Counted from the first letter of the stretch, positions 16,191 to 28,511 are shown. The stretch: 64,000 nucleotides of DNA from JBDTSW01 sp963782605 (GCA_963782605.1 CAWAKK010000012.1:268863-332862), one strand, 5' to 3'. The notes: generated from the sequence alone by a model not told the origin. Made by a program: numbers and translations.

Positions 16191-16402
16191 CAGGTCTTCA
16201 GTTCCTTGTTTACGTCGATCCCGCGCTCGCGGGCAATCGTCAGGAGGCGGGCCACGTCTTGCCGCGACCCACTCAGCCCGGCCGTGTTCTCGAGCTCGCC
16301 GGTCGCGTGCCGGAAGCGAAGGCTGAACGTCGCCTCGCGCGCCTCTTTCAGCGCTTGGACGAGGTCCTGGTCGGACAGCGCATGTGCATCGCCGGACTTC
16401 AT
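16190..16402 (-). CDS. rpmC: 50S ribosomal protein L29
   Basis: L29 lies at the tunnel exit and helps dock SRP and trigger factor. The 70-residue helical protein has the family pattern LVQALKEAREATFSLRFRHA and RQDVARLLTIARERGI. It overlaps rplP by 4 bp at its start and rpsQ by 1 bp at its end. Confidence 0.95.
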   Translation of the reverse strand: MKSGDAHALSDQDLVQALKEAREATFSLRFRHATGELENTAGLSGSRQDVARLLTIARERGIDVNKELKT

Positions 16403-16817
16403 CCGCCCGTGTCCTCGCGGCTCACGACCTTGGTCTTGATTGGGAGCTTGCTGCCGCCGAGGGTCATCGCCTCCTTGGCGAGGTCCTCAGAGACGCCGGC
16501 GAGCTCGAACATGACGCGGCCCGGCTTCACGACCGCGACCCAGCCCTCGGGGTTGCCCTTGCCGGAGCCCATCCGGGTCTCAGCGGGCTTCTTGGTGATC
16601 GGTTTGTCGGGAAAGATGTTGATCCAGACCTTGCCGCCGCGCTTGATCTTGCGGGTCATCGCGACTCGGGCAGCCTCGATCTGGCGGTTCGTAACCCACC
16701 CGCGCTCGAGCGCCTTCAGCCCGTACTCGCCGAACGCAACGGTGCTGCCGCCCTTGGTGTTGCCGCGTCGGCGGCCGCGCATCTGCTTGCGGTACTTGAC
16801 CCGCTTGGGCATCAGCA

Positions 16818-16818
<1 letters not shown>
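16399..16818 (-). CDS. rplP: 50S ribosomal protein L16
   Basis: L16 helps shape the A site of the large subunit. The 139-residue protein (MPKRVKYRKQMRGRRRGNTK; GKGNPEGWVAVVKPGRVMFE) has the normal length. Its ATG at 16818 is placed to overlap a TGA by one base. That TGA is the stop of rpsC only if the frameshift in rpsC is corrected. Confidence 0.97.
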
Positions 16819-17781
<963 letters not shown>

Positions 17782-17800
17782 CTGGTGCGCTTCCTCTCGG

Positions 17801-18175
17801 CTACTCGTCGTCTGGCGTCAACACGACGCTCATATGGCAGGTCTTCTTCTCGATGCGGGTGGCCCGGCCGCGGGCGCGGGCGCGCCAACGCTTGAGCGTC
17901 GGCCCCTCGTCGACGCGGATCTCCGTGATCCGCATGTCCTCCGCGACGAGGTCATGATTGTTCTCGGCGTTCGCCGCGGCCGAGGCAATCAGCTTCGAGA
18001 CATCGCGGGCAGCGCCCCGCGGGGAGAAGCGCAGGAGCGTCTGGGCGTCGATCACCGACAGCCCGCGCACCTGATCTGCGACGAGGCGCGCCTTGCGCGG
18101 AGCCACGCGCACGTAGCGTGCGGAGGCACGCACGGTCGGCGCCTGCGGCTCGGTCTTCTCAGTTGCCGTCGCCAT
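17801..18175 (-). CDS. rplV: 50S ribosomal protein L22
   Basis: L22 lines the peptide exit tunnel and is a site of macrolide-resistance changes. The 124-residue protein has the core VRVAPRKARLVADQVRGLSV and the hairpin end RARGRATRIEKKTCHMSVVL. The first 18 residues are an added Thr/Glu-rich leader. It lies 19 bp upstream of rpsC. Confidence 0.97.
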   Translation of the reverse strand: MATATEKTEPQAPTVRASARYVRVAPRKARLVADQVRGLSVIDAQTLLRFSPRGAARDVSKLIASAAANAENNHDLVAEDMRITEIRVDEGPTLKRWRARARGRATRIEKKTCHMSVVLTPDDE

Positions 18176-18181
18176 CAGCCT

Positions 18182-18454
18182 TTAGCGCTCCCTCTTGTCG
18201 CCGGAGTGGGAGCGGAAGGTCCTCGTGGGGGCGAACTCGCCCAGCTTGTGGCCGACCATCGATTCGGAAACGAACACAGGCACGTGCTTGCGTCCGTCGT
18301 GGACCGCGATCGTGTGCCCGACCATCTCGGGGAAGACCGTTGAGGCGCGCGACCAGGTCTTGACCATCTGCTTCGAGCCGGATTCGTTCATCTGGTTGAT
18401 GCGCCGCATCAGCCGCTCCTCGACCCACGGGCCCTTCTTCGTCGAGCGCCCCAT
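18182..18454 (-). CDS. rpsS: 30S ribosomal protein S19
   Basis: S19 is a head protein that partners S13. ATG 18454 gives a 90-residue protein with STKKGPWVEERLMRRI and the diagnostic GHKLGEFAPTRTFRSHSGDK. A longer upstream frame is a shadow of rplB. Its start overlaps the rplB stop. Confidence 0.96.
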   Translation of the reverse strand: MGRSTKKGPWVEERLMRRINQMNESGSKQMVKTWSRASTVFPEMVGHTIAVHDGRKHVPVFVSESMVGHKLGEFAPTRTFRSHSGDKRER

Positions 18455-19305
18455 TAGCGAGTGCCTCCCTTGCGCTTGCCGCGACGCCGGCCGCGGAGAA
18501 TCATCGCGCCGGACGCCTTGCCCTTCTTGCGGGTGCGATAGCCGAGCGTGGGCTTGCCCCATGGGGTGCGCGGGTGCCCTCCGGGCGTCTTGTGGGCCTC
18601 GCCGCCGCCGTGGGGGTGATCGACCGGGTTCATGGCAACGCCCCGCGTCTGCGGCCGCACGCCCTTGTGGCGCTTGCGCCCGGCCTTCCCGATGGTCGTG
18701 TTCTGATGCTCGGCGTTCGAGAGCGAGCCGATCGTCGCGCGGCATTCGCCGCGGACGAGGCGCATCTCCGAAGACGGCAGGCGCAGGGTGACCATCGGGC
18801 CCTCCTTCGCCACCACCTGGATGGCCGAGCCGGCGGCGCGGCCGAGCCGGCCACCCTGGCCCCCCACCATCTCGACGTTGTGGACGATCGTTCCCGTTGG
18901 GATCGCCGCCAGCGGCAGCGCGTTGCCCGGGCGGATGTCGGCCTCATCGCCGGACTCGACCACGTCGCCGGGGCCGAGGCCCTGCGGCGCAAGGATGTAG
19001 CTCTTGTGCCCGTCGGCGTAATGCAGGAGCGCGATGTAGGTGGTGCGGTTCGGGTCGTACTCGATCGAGGCCACCTTGGCCGGCACGCCGTCCTTGCGGC
19101 GCTTGAAGTCGATCTCTCGGTAGCGCCGCTTGGCCCCGCCGCCGCGGTGGCGTGAGGTAACGCGACCGTGCGAGTTGCGCCCGCCGGTCGAGGACTTGCC
19201 CTTGGTGAGCTTCTTGTTCGGCGAGGAGGCCGTCAGCTCCTCACGCAGCTGATACGTGGCGAAGCGACGCCCGGGGCTCGTTGGCTTTGTCTTGCGGTTG
19301 GCCAT
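18454..19305 (-). CDS. rplB: 50S ribosomal protein L2
   Basis: L2 is required for subunit association and peptidyl transfer. The 283-residue protein has RNSHGRVTSRHRGGGAKRRY and the carboxy-terminal GVAMNPVDHPHGGGEAHKTP that holds the conserved catalytic-centre histidine. The tail RGRRRGKRKGGTR is typical. It starts 3 bp after rplW. Confidence 0.97.
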   Translation of the reverse strand: MANRKTKPTSPGRRFATYQLREELTASSPNKKLTKGKSSTGGRNSHGRVTSRHRGGGAKRRYREIDFKRRKDGVPAKVASIEYDPNRTTYIALLHYADGHKSYILAPQGLGPGDVVESGDEADIRPGNALPLAAIPTGTIVHNVEMVGGQGGRLGRAAGSAIQVVAKEGPMVTLRLPSSEMRLVRGECRATIGSLSNAEHQNTTIGKAGRKRHKGVRPQTRGVAMNPVDHPHGGGEAHKTPGGHPRTPWGKPTLGYRTRKKGKASGAMILRGRRRGKRKGGTR

Positions 19306-19308
19306 TTC

Positions 19309-19605
19309 CTACTCCGCCACCGCCGCGCCCTCGAACAGCTCGATTCGGTCGCCCGGAGCGAGCTGGACGATCGCCTTCTTCCAGCTTCGGGTGCGGCCAC
19401 TGTGAAGCCCGCGGCGCTTCGGCTTCGAGCGCACCTGCAGGGTTCTCACCCCAACCACCGTGACACCGAAGATCTCCTCGACCGCCCTCGAGACCTGGGT
19501 CTTGTGTGCCCGGTCGTCGACGCGGAAGGTGTACTTCCCGTCGGCCATGAGCGCGTAGCTCTTCTCGGAGACGACGGGCTCAATGATGACCTGGCGCGCC
19601 AGCAT
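19309..19605 (-). CDS. rplW: 50S ribosomal protein L23
   Basis: L23 sits at the tunnel exit and binds trigger factor and SRP. ATG 19605 gives 98 residues with IIEPVVSEKSYALMADGKYT and KPKRRGLHSGRTRSWKKAIV. Its start overlaps the rplD stop by one base. Confidence 0.96.
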   Translation of the reverse strand: MLARQVIIEPVVSEKSYALMADGKYTFRVDDRAHKTQVSRAVEEIFGVTVVGVRTLQVRSKPKRRGLHSGRTRSWKKAIVQLAPGDRIELFEGAAVAE

Positions 19606-20252
19606 CAGCCATCGTCCTTTCCGGCCTCGCCCTTGCGGGTGACATCGGCGGAGCGGGCCTCGAGCACTGAAAGCGCCGCCTCGGAGGCGACGATGGAGCC
19701 GGCGGCCAGCACATCGGCGACGCCGACGGCGCTCGCCGGGAGCACCGACACGCGGGGGATGTTGCGAAAGCTCTTGACGAGCGCGGTCTCGTCGGGGTCG
19801 ACGATCAGGAGCGTCGGGCCCTTGGCGCCCCATTTTGAAAGCGCGGCGGCCGCCGTCTTCGTCGCCGGCTCGTCGTAGGTGGAGGCGTCGATGACGGCGA
19901 TGGAGCCGCGCGTGGCGTGCACCGAGAGTGCCGAGCGGAGAGCGCGCCGGCGGGCCTTGCGATTCACCTTCACGGTGTAGCCGCGCGGGGTCGGGCCGAA
20001 GGCGGGGCCGCCGCCCCGGCGGTGGGGAACGGAGAGGGCGCCGACGCGGGCGCGGCCCGTGCCCTTCTGGCGCCATGCCTTGGCGCCGGTCATCGAGACC
20101 TCGCCGCGTCCGAGCGTGGACGCCGTTCCGCGGCGACGGGCATTCAGGTCGGCGCGCGCGGCCTCGTGCACGAGCGACTCGTGGAACTCCTCGCCGAACA
20201 CCGCGGCGGGCAGGTCCTGCTTCGACTGCTTGCCGAGGACGGGTGCCTTCAT
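19605..20252 (-). CDS. rplD: 50S ribosomal protein L4
   Basis: L4 has an extended loop lining the exit tunnel and in many bacteria represses the S10 operon. The 215-residue protein shows the loop AKAWRQKGTGRARVGALSVP and RRGGGPAFGPTPRGY. I chose ATG 20252 (MKAPVLGKQ). An ATG six codons upstream at 20270, overlapping the rplC stop, is an equal alternative. Confidence 0.95.
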   Translation of the reverse strand: MKAPVLGKQSKQDLPAAVFGEEFHESLVHEAARADLNARRRGTASTLGRGEVSMTGAKAWRQKGTGRARVGALSVPHRRGGGPAFGPTPRGYTVKVNRKARRRALRSALSVHATRGSIAVIDASTYDEPATKTAAAALSKWGAKGPTLLIVDPDETALVKSFRNIPRVSVLPASAVGVADVLAAGSIVASEAALSVLEARSADVTRKGEAGKDDG

Positions 20253-20262
20253 GGCCGCGGCG

Positions 20263-20880
20263 CTAGGCATCGGTGCGCACCTCCACCGTGCCGCCCTTGG
20301 GACCGGGGACGCCGCCGCGAACGAGCAGGAGGTTGTTCTCGGCATCGACCTGGAAGACCTCCAGGCGGCGCTGGGTCGCGCGCTTGCCACCCATCCGGCC
20401 GGGCATCTTCATGCCCTTCCAGACCCGGGCCGGATCTGCGCTCGCGCCCACGGAGCCGGGCGCGCGGACGTTGTGGGAGCCGTGCGAGACGGGACCGCGA
20501 CTGAAGCCGTGGCGGCGGATGGTGCCTTGGAAGCCCTTGCCGACGGCGGTCCCTGAGACCTTCACGAGCTGGCCCTCCTCGAAGTCGGCCACGGTGACCG
20601 CATCGCCGACCTGGCGCTCGTCGCCCTCGTCACGGAACTCCACGAGCGTGCGCGAGGCGGGGGACCCGGCCTTTCGCAGATGGCCGAGCTCGGCCTTGGT
20701 GAGCCTGCGCTCGGCGACCTCGTCGAAGGAGAGCTGGATCGCGGCGTAGCCGTCGCGCTCGGGCTCGCGAAGCGCCGTGATCGTGCAGGGGCCCGCTTGG
20801 ATCACGGTCACCGGGACTCGCGTTCCGTCGTCGGTGAAGACCTGGGTCATCCCGACCTTCTTGCCGATGATCGCCGCCAT
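20263..20880 (-). CDS. rplC: 50S ribosomal protein L3
   Basis: L3 is an early-assembly protein near the peptidyl-transferase centre. The 205-residue protein starts AAIIGKKVGMTQVFTDDGTR and has the signature HGSHNVRAPGSVGASADPAR and the RMGGKRATQRRLEV loop. It follows rpsJ by 20 bp. Confidence 0.97.
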   Translation of the reverse strand: MAAIIGKKVGMTQVFTDDGTRVPVTVIQAGPCTITALREPERDGYAAIQLSFDEVAERRLTKAELGHLRKAGSPASRTLVEFRDEGDERQVGDAVTVADFEEGQLVKVSGTAVGKGFQGTIRRHGFSRGPVSHGSHNVRAPGSVGASADPARVWKGMKMPGRMGGKRATQRRLEVFQVDAENNLLLVRGGVPGPKGGTVEVRTDA

Positions 20881-20900
20881 CTCAAACCCGCCTCAGGCAC

Positions 20901-21221
20901 CTAGGTCCGGATCTCGATGTCGACCCCGGCCGGGAGCGCGTCGAGGCGCTGGAGGGAGTCGACGGTCTTCGGGGTCGGCTGGAGGATGTCGATGAGGCGC
21001 TTGTGCGTGCGGATCTCGAAGTGCTCGCGCGAGTCCTTGTCCTTGAACGGCGAGCGGATCACGCAGTAGACGTTCTTCTCAGTGGGCAGGGGAACTGGCC
21101 CGGACACGGTCGCGCCGGTGCGCTGCGCCGTCTCGACGATCTCCCGCGCCGCGCGATCGATCGCGTCGTGGTCGTACGCCTTCAGGCGGATCCGAATTCT
21201 GGTGGCGGCCAATGCGGCCAT
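20901..21221 (-). CDS. rpsJ: 30S ribosomal protein S10 / NusE
   Basis: S10 is part of the 30S head and also, as NusE, a partner of NusB and NusG in transcription antitermination. The 106-residue protein has RIRLKAYDHDAIDRAAREIV and the loop IRSPFKDKDSREHFEIRTHK. It is the first gene of the S10 operon, placed 128 bp after tuf with a terminator and a large hairpin in the gap. Confidence 0.97.
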   Translation of the reverse strand: MAALAATRIRIRLKAYDHDAIDRAAREIVETAQRTGATVSGPVPLPTEKNVYCVIRSPFKDKDSREHFEIRTHKRLIDILQPTPKTVDSLQRLDALPAGVDIEIRT

Positions 21222-21261
21222 CTATCTCGTACTCGTTCCCTTTTTCGTCTTAGTGCGCAGT

Positions 21262-21295
21262 TGGGGCGCCGCCCCACTGGCGGGGCCGCGCCCCA
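21262..21295 (-). promoter_or_regulatory. GC-rich leader hairpin upstream of rpsJ
   Basis: On the minus strand TGGGGCGC pairs with GCGCCCCA, and inside it GCCCC pairs with GGGGC. This forms a long stem 41 bp upstream of the rpsJ start and downstream of the tuf terminator. No T-tract follows, so a leader structure is more likely than a terminator. Confidence 0.4.
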
Positions 21296-21317
21296 GTCGT
21301 ATCCAACAAATTCACTG

Positions 21318-21346
21318 CGAAGGGGCCGGATCTGCCGGCCCCTTCG
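21318..21346 (-). terminator. Intrinsic terminator of tuf
   Basis: A perfect 12-bp stem (CGAAGGGGCCGG with CCGGCCCCTTCG, 5-nt loop) starts 4 nt after the tuf stop. It is followed on the minus strand by the modestly T-rich AATTTGTTGG. Confidence 0.7.
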
Positions 21347-21349
21347 GTC

Positions 21350-22534
<1,185 letters not shown>

Positions 22535-22679
22535 CTGCTCCTCTAGCTCCTTCTCGTTCTCTTAAGTTCCGTCTGGATCTCTGACTAGGTTTTCCGTACT
22601 GGTCGCTCGCGCGCTCACGCGGGCGTGTGCTCGTTTGCCGGGGACCCGGACGAACCCCCCGAATATAGGGAATCGACGC

Positions 22680-24797
<2,118 letters not shown>

Positions 24798-24895
24798 TTC
24801 GTAAGAATGTGGGAAAGTTGCCTGCGTCCTATCGGCGCCGCGCGCCGCTCAGTGAGAAGGAGAGGAAGAGGGGCCAAGGAGCCGGTCTCGCGCAC

Positions 24896-24916
24896 AAAAA
24901 AGGCCCTCGACGGGCC
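24896..24916 (-). terminator. Intrinsic terminator upstream of fusA (minus strand)
   Basis: GGCCC-GTCGA-GGGCC followed by TTTTTT on the minus strand lies about 100 bp before fusA. It would stop transcription entering antisense from the inserted membrane-gene island, or act as a fusA leader attenuator. The 265-bp gap holds nothing else recognisable besides a pyrimidine-rich stretch. Confidence 0.6.
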
Positions 24917-25062
24917 ATAGCGCTACCGCTTTTGAACCAGCCCGACTACGCCTATATGTTGCGGCTCTCCATGAAACGAATTCTCGCGCGCGACCTGGGC
25001 GCCTCCCAGGCGCGAGCGACGCGTGATGATAGCAGAGGGTCAGAGGCCCTCCCGGGGGCCGA

Positions 25063-25965
25063 ATGGCCCTGAAGTTCCGTCGTTTAGGGCGTAAGAAAGC
25101 CGTCTCCGGCGACCCCGCCGGGCAGCAAGCGGAAGCCGCGGCAGAAACCGAGAAGCGGCGGGAGGAAGCGCGCGCCCAAGCCAGAAAGCGCCGTGCCACG
25201 CGCACCCGCACCGGCGGCGGAACGAATCCGCTCACAACCGGCCTTGGCGAGATCCTCGCGATCGGGCGCGAGATGCTGCGGATCCCGGCCGGCATCGCCC
25301 TGCAGGTCGCCGAGCGGTTGGGGCTCTGGATCCTGGCGGTCTGGGGCTTCATCCGCCCCCTTCTGGTTGCGGGGCTGGCGCTCGCGGGGCGCGGGCTCGT
25401 GGCGGCCGAGCGTGCGGTCACTCCGGCCCGCGGGATCGCCGTCGTGGCGCTCGGAGCGGCGGGGCTTCTGGCCGCGGCGCAGTTCGCCGACTATCGCGAC
25501 GTGCAGGCCGGGGTCCCTGCGTATGAGGGCGTCGAGAAGGTGGCGCCCGCGCCCGTCATCGACGGGACCGCCGAGACGGCCGGCTCGGCCCACGCCTACG
25601 TGCTCTTGATCGTTGCGGTGGCCGCCGCCGTCGTCGTTGTGCTCTCCATGCTGGGGCGGTGGCGGCTCGCGCGATCGCTCGTGTTCCTCGGGTTCCTCAC
25701 TGTGGCGATCGCCGTGTTCATCGACCGGCCCGCGGGCCTCGACGAGGCTGAGACGGCGATCGCGTTCGTTGGCGCCGAGGCTCGGCTGCTCGGCGCCTTC
25801 TGGGTCCAGATCTTCGCCGGAGTGGTGATCGCTGCGTGCGGGCCGCTGCTCGCGCTCAACCTGCGTCCGGCGAGGAAGCGGGCACGAACGGCAGCGCCCA
25901 GCCGTGAGCGCAGATTGCGAATACCTCGGCTCGGGCGATCGCGCGTTCAGGGAGCGCGCTCGTGA
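25063..25965 (+). CDS. Uncharacterised multi-pass membrane protein
   Basis: I do not recognise a family. The 300-residue protein begins with about 75 very charged residues (Arg/Glu/Ala, probably helical and cytosolic). Five hydrophobic segments follow, near residues 84-106, 122-140, 177-196, 202-219 and 240-264, and then an Arg-rich tail. A short acidic loop (GVPAYEGVEKVAPAPV) between segments 2 and 3 is probably external. The next gene starts on the last bases as GTGA, so the two are coupled and may form one complex. The pair lies opposite in strand to the ribosomal genes on both sides. Confidence 0.75.
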   Translation: MALKFRRLGRKKAVSGDPAGQQAEAAAETEKRREEARAQARKRRATRTRTGGGTNPLTTGLGEILAIGREMLRIPAGIALQVAERLGLWILAVWGFIRPLLVAGLALAGRGLVAAERAVTPARGIAVVALGAAGLLAAAQFADYRDVQAGVPAYEGVEKVAPAPVIDGTAETAGSAHAYVLLIVAVAAAVVVVLSMLGRWRLARSLVFLGFLTVAIAVFIDRPAGLDEAETAIAFVGAEARLLGAFWVQIFAGVVIAACGPLLALNLRPARKRARTAAPSRERRLRIPRLGRSRVQGARS

Positions 25966-26573
25966 ACGATGCCCCCCGCGGCTTTCGCCTCGAGCGCCTC
26001 CTCCCGTTCGCCTGCCTTGTGACCGCTGGCCTGCTGTTCGCCTCAGAGTTCACCACCGCGTTCGAGTTCATCCCTCCGGGCGCCGAGGCCCTCGGCGATC
26101 AGAGCAACAGCGACCGGCATTCCTGGGCACCGGCTGTGCTGGCGGCGTTCTCCGTCATCGCCCTGATCGCCGCGATCGGGACGGGCTCGAAGCCTGCGGC
26201 CTTCGCCGTGGCCGCCTGCGGGGTCATCTCGCTCCTCATCTTCCTGCTCCTGGACCTGCCCGACGCCGGCAACGTTGGCACCTTCGACGACGCCAACCAA
26301 ACCTTCGCCACCGCCGAGGCGGTGCCACAGTCAGGCTTCTGGCTCCAGCTGGTTGGGGCCCTGGGACTCTCGATCAGCGGCGCGGCCCTGGCGACGATGA
26401 GCCCGGCGCAGCTGCGGGCCCTCGGCCCGGGCGGCGGGCGGGCACCAAAGGACCGGCGCCGAGCGGACGCCGAGGAGACCTCGTCGACGCCCGCGATGCC
26501 GAGCGACAACGGGCCGGGCGAACCGGAAACGCGCCCGGCACCCGCGAACCGCGCCAGCGCGCCCGACGGCTAG
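25962..26573 (+). CDS. Uncharacterised four-helix membrane protein
   Basis: The start is GTG, overlapping the stop of the previous gene. The 203-residue protein has four likely membrane segments (near 12-31, 53-72, 76-97 and 125-145), then a disordered Pro/Ala/Glu/Arg tail of about 55 residues. Between segments 3 and 4 is a polar loop with GNVGTFDDANQTF. No catalytic motif is visible. The coupling suggests it works together with the protein encoded at 25063. Confidence 0.75.
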   Translation: MNDAPRGFRLERLLPFACLVTAGLLFASEFTTAFEFIPPGAEALGDQSNSDRHSWAPAVLAAFSVIALIAAIGTGSKPAAFAVAACGVISLLIFLLLDLPDAGNVGTFDDANQTFATAEAVPQSGFWLQLVGALGLSISGAALATMSPAQLRALGPGGGRAPKDRRRADAEETSSTPAMPSDNGPGEPETRPAPANRASAPDG

Positions 26574-26590
26574 TCGGAGTCGACCCGAAC

Positions 26591-26707
26591 GGCGGCGAAA
26601 AGCGAGTAGGTCGGGGGAAGCAGGCCGCGGGGCGAAGCGAGCGTAGCGGCAGCTACGTGAGCGAGAACCGGGGCCGATGACCCCGAGATGCGAAGCTTTG
26701 CAGCCGC
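26591..26707. repeat. Structured intergenic repeat R2, copy 2 (3' of rpsG)
   Basis: It matches the element at 4281-4394 block for block: CGGCGAAAA, GCAGG, CGAAGCGAGCGTA, TACGTGAGCGAG, CCGA, GCGAAG, TTTGCAG. The bases between blocks differ. The central hairpin here is CGTAGC/GCTACG with a GGCA loop, a compensated change from copy 1. It fills the 159-bp gap between two convergent genes. Confidence 0.6.
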
Positions 26708-26732
26708 CGCGCTGGCGGTAGACCAACCACCG

Positions 26733-27203
26733 CTACCAGCGGTAGTGGGCGAAGGCCTTATTCGCCTGTGCCATCCGGTAAACGTCGTCCTTGCGCTTCC
26801 AGGCGTTGCCCTGCTGCTGGGTGGCGTCGAGGATCTCGTTCGCGAGACGGTCGGCCATCGACTTCTCGCGGCGGGCGCGGGCATAGGAGACGAGCCAGCG
26901 AACGGCGAGCGTGCGGGCCCTGCGCGCGGGGACCTCGACCGGCACCTGGTAGGTGGCGCCGCCGACGCGGCGCGACTTCACCTCGAGGACCGGGGTGAGC
27001 TCCTTGACCGCGTCGTCGAGAACCTCCACGGGGGTGCGGCCGCTGCGCTCGCCGACGATGGCGAGGGCGTCGTATGTGATCTGCTCGGCGCGCGACTTCT
27101 TGCCACCCTCCATCACCTTGTTGACCACCTGCTGGACCAGGCGGCTGCGGTAACGGGCATCCGGCTCGATCGGCCGCTGCGGTGCTCGGGCTCGACGGGG
27201 CAT
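26733..27203 (-). CDS. rpsG: 30S ribosomal protein S7
   Basis: S7 nucleates assembly of the 30S head and contacts E-site tRNA. The 156-residue protein (MPRRARAPQRPIEPDARYRS; VNKVMEGGKKSRAEQITYDA; ANKAFAHYRW) has the normal bacterial length. It starts 6 bp after rpsL. Confidence 0.97.
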   Translation of the reverse strand: MPRRARAPQRPIEPDARYRSRLVQQVVNKVMEGGKKSRAEQITYDALAIVGERSGRTPVEVLDDAVKELTPVLEVKSRRVGGATYQVPVEVPARRARTLAVRWLVSYARARREKSMADRLANEILDATQQQGNAWKRKDDVYRMAQANKAFAHYRW

Positions 27204-27209
27204 TCGTGG

Positions 27210-27602
27210 TTACTTCTTGACGCCGTAGAGCGAGCGGCCCTGCTTGCGGTCCGAGACGCCGGAGGCGTCGAGCGCGCCGCGGACGACCTTGTAGCGGACA
27301 CCCGGGAGATCCTTGACACGCCCGCCGCGGATGAGCACGACAGAGTGCTCCTGAAGGTTGTGGCCGACGCCGGGAATGTAGGTGGTGACCTCCATGCCGT
27401 TCGTGAGGCGAACGCGCGCGATCTTGCGCAGGGCGGAGTTCGGCTTCTTCGGCGTGACCGTCGCGACGCGGGTGCACACGCCTCGCCGCTGCGGCGCGGC
27501 GACGTTGCGCTTGCGGCCCTGGCCGGACTTGAGCCCGGGGGTCGTCACCTTCTTCTTCTGCGGCTTTCGACCCTTGCGGATGAGTTGATTGGTGCTCGGC
27601 AC
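27210..27602 (-). CDS. rpsL: 30S ribosomal protein S12
   Basis: S12 is a decoding-centre protein and the site of classical streptomycin-resistance changes. The start is GTG 27602 (VPSTNQLIRKGRKPQKKK); an in-frame extension upstream would run into the promoter and is rejected. The resistance-associated segments carry the standard residues (TPKKPNSALRKIARVRL; PGVGHNLQEHSVVLIRGG). The protein is 130 residues. TACCAT lies 8 nt before the GTG with no Shine-Dalgarno sequence, so a leaderless message is likely. Confidence 0.96.
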   Translation of the reverse strand: MPSTNQLIRKGRKPQKKKVTTPGLKSGQGRKRNVAAPQRRGVCTRVATVTPKKPNSALRKIARVRLTNGMEVTTYIPGVGHNLQEHSVVLIRGGRVKDLPGVRYKVVRGALDASGVSDRKQGRSLYGVKK

Positions 27603-27610
27603 GACGGCGC

Positions 27611-27616
27611 ATGGTA
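27611..27616 (-). promoter_or_regulatory. -10 box for leaderless rpsL
   Basis: TACCAT on the minus strand ends 8 nt before the rpsL GTG. It shares a 52-bp divergent gap with the HAD gene promoter. Confidence 0.4.
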
Positions 27617-27642
27617 GCGGCCGACCCATGCCAGGCCCGCGC

Positions 27643-27648
27643 TACGCT
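27643..27648 (+). promoter_or_regulatory. -10 box for leaderless HAD gene
   Basis: TACGCT lies 6 nt before ATG 27655. A GCCGAC hexamer sits 17 bp further upstream as a weak -35. Confidence 0.45.
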
Positions 27649-27654
27649 GGATCG

Positions 27655-28173
27655 ATGGACACGTCCAAGCCGATTCTCGCCGTCGACGTCGATGGCACGA
27701 TCAGCCTCTTCGGCTTCGATGGCCCCCTGGACGAGGTCCCGGGTCGCTTCCACCTGATCGATGGGATCGCTCACTGCATCCCCGACGAGGCGGGACCGCG
27801 CCTCGCCCGCCTGGCTGAGCGCTACGAGCTCGTCTGGGCGACCGGCTGGGAGGAGCGCGCCAATGACATGCTTCCGGGGATCCTCGGTCTCCCGGAGGCG
27901 CTGCCCGTCCTCACGTTCGGCGGCCGGGCACGCTTCGGCACGTCTCATTGGAAGCTCGACGCGCTCAAGGAATACGCCGAGGGCCGTCCACTTGCGTGGG
28001 TCGACGACTGCATCGACGAGGACTGTCGCCTCTGGGCCACCGAGCGTCGGGAGCCGACGCTGCTCGTGCCGTGCGAGCCCGCGATCGGAATCACCGACGC
28101 TCACGTTGAGACGATGCTGCAGTGGGCCGATGAGGTGAGCTCCCCTCAGTCGCACACGTCCGGCGACCTTTAG
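27655..28173 (+). CDS. HAD-fold hydrolase, HAD_SAK_2-like
   Basis: This is a 172-residue protein of the haloacid dehalogenase superfamily. Motif I is LAVDVDGTI (two Asp), and the later acidic motif is WVDDCIDEDC. The segments ELVWATGWEERAND and LKEYAEGRPLAWVDD resemble the HAD domain found in, or related to, Swiss-army-knife RNA-repair proteins. That link rests on remembered family sequences, and the substrate is unknown. ATG 27655 removes a 22-codon upstream extension that would cross the promoter. It is divergent from rpsL and heads a plus-strand trio inserted between rpsL and rpoC. Confidence 0.8.
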   Translation: MDTSKPILAVDVDGTISLFGFDGPLDEVPGRFHLIDGIAHCIPDEAGPRLARLAERYELVWATGWEERANDMLPGILGLPEALPVLTFGGRARFGTSHWKLDALKEYAEGRPLAWVDDCIDEDCRLWATERREPTLLVPCEPAIGITDAHVETMLQWADEVSSPQSHTSGDL

Positions 28174-28186
28174 ACTCAAAGGCTCA

Positions 28187-28507
28187 GTGGAGGGCTTCTT
28201 TCCGATTGTGTTCTTGGCCGTGGTCTTGAAGATCCCGGTCGCGCTTTTGCTCTATCTCGTCTGGTGGGCGTTCCGGGCGACGCCGGAGACGGAGGAGATC
28301 CCACCTCCCGGCGCGGACGACCACGAGTTCCGCCGCTTCCGGCGCGACCCGACCCGCCCGCAAGGTCCCCGCCGAGGGCCCCATGCGCCCGACGCACAGC
28401 CCATCCCACCGTGCCCGCCGGGCGGTCGCAAGCGGATCGCCAAGCCGCCAGCGCCGGTGCGGGCAAGCGGCCCCTCGGTGCGCCGCGGGGCCGTCGAGGG
28501 CGTCTAG
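28187..28507 (+). CDS. Small single-span membrane protein
   Basis: It is unrecognised. The start is GTG. The 106 residues consist of one hydrophobic helix (FFPIVFLAVVLKIPVALLLY, about residues 4-28) and a disordered Pro/Arg-rich cytosolic tail. It lies 13 bp after the HAD gene and 4 bp before the presumed DUF1028 start, so co-transcription is likely. Coding potential is supported by position and by the clean membrane segment only. Confidence 0.55.
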   Translation: MEGFFPIVFLAVVLKIPVALLLYLVWWAFRATPETEEIPPPGADDHEFRRFRRDPTRPQGPRRGPHAPDAQPIPPCPPGGRKRIAKPPAPVRASGPSVRRGAVEGV

Positions 28508-28511
28508 CACC

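Noticed and set aside
28171..28176. TAGACT as a -10 box for the small membrane gene at 28187
   Set aside because: Its TAG is the stop codon of the upstream HAD gene, so the match is probably coincidental. The same applies to TAGCTT before tmk, whose TAG is the topA stop.
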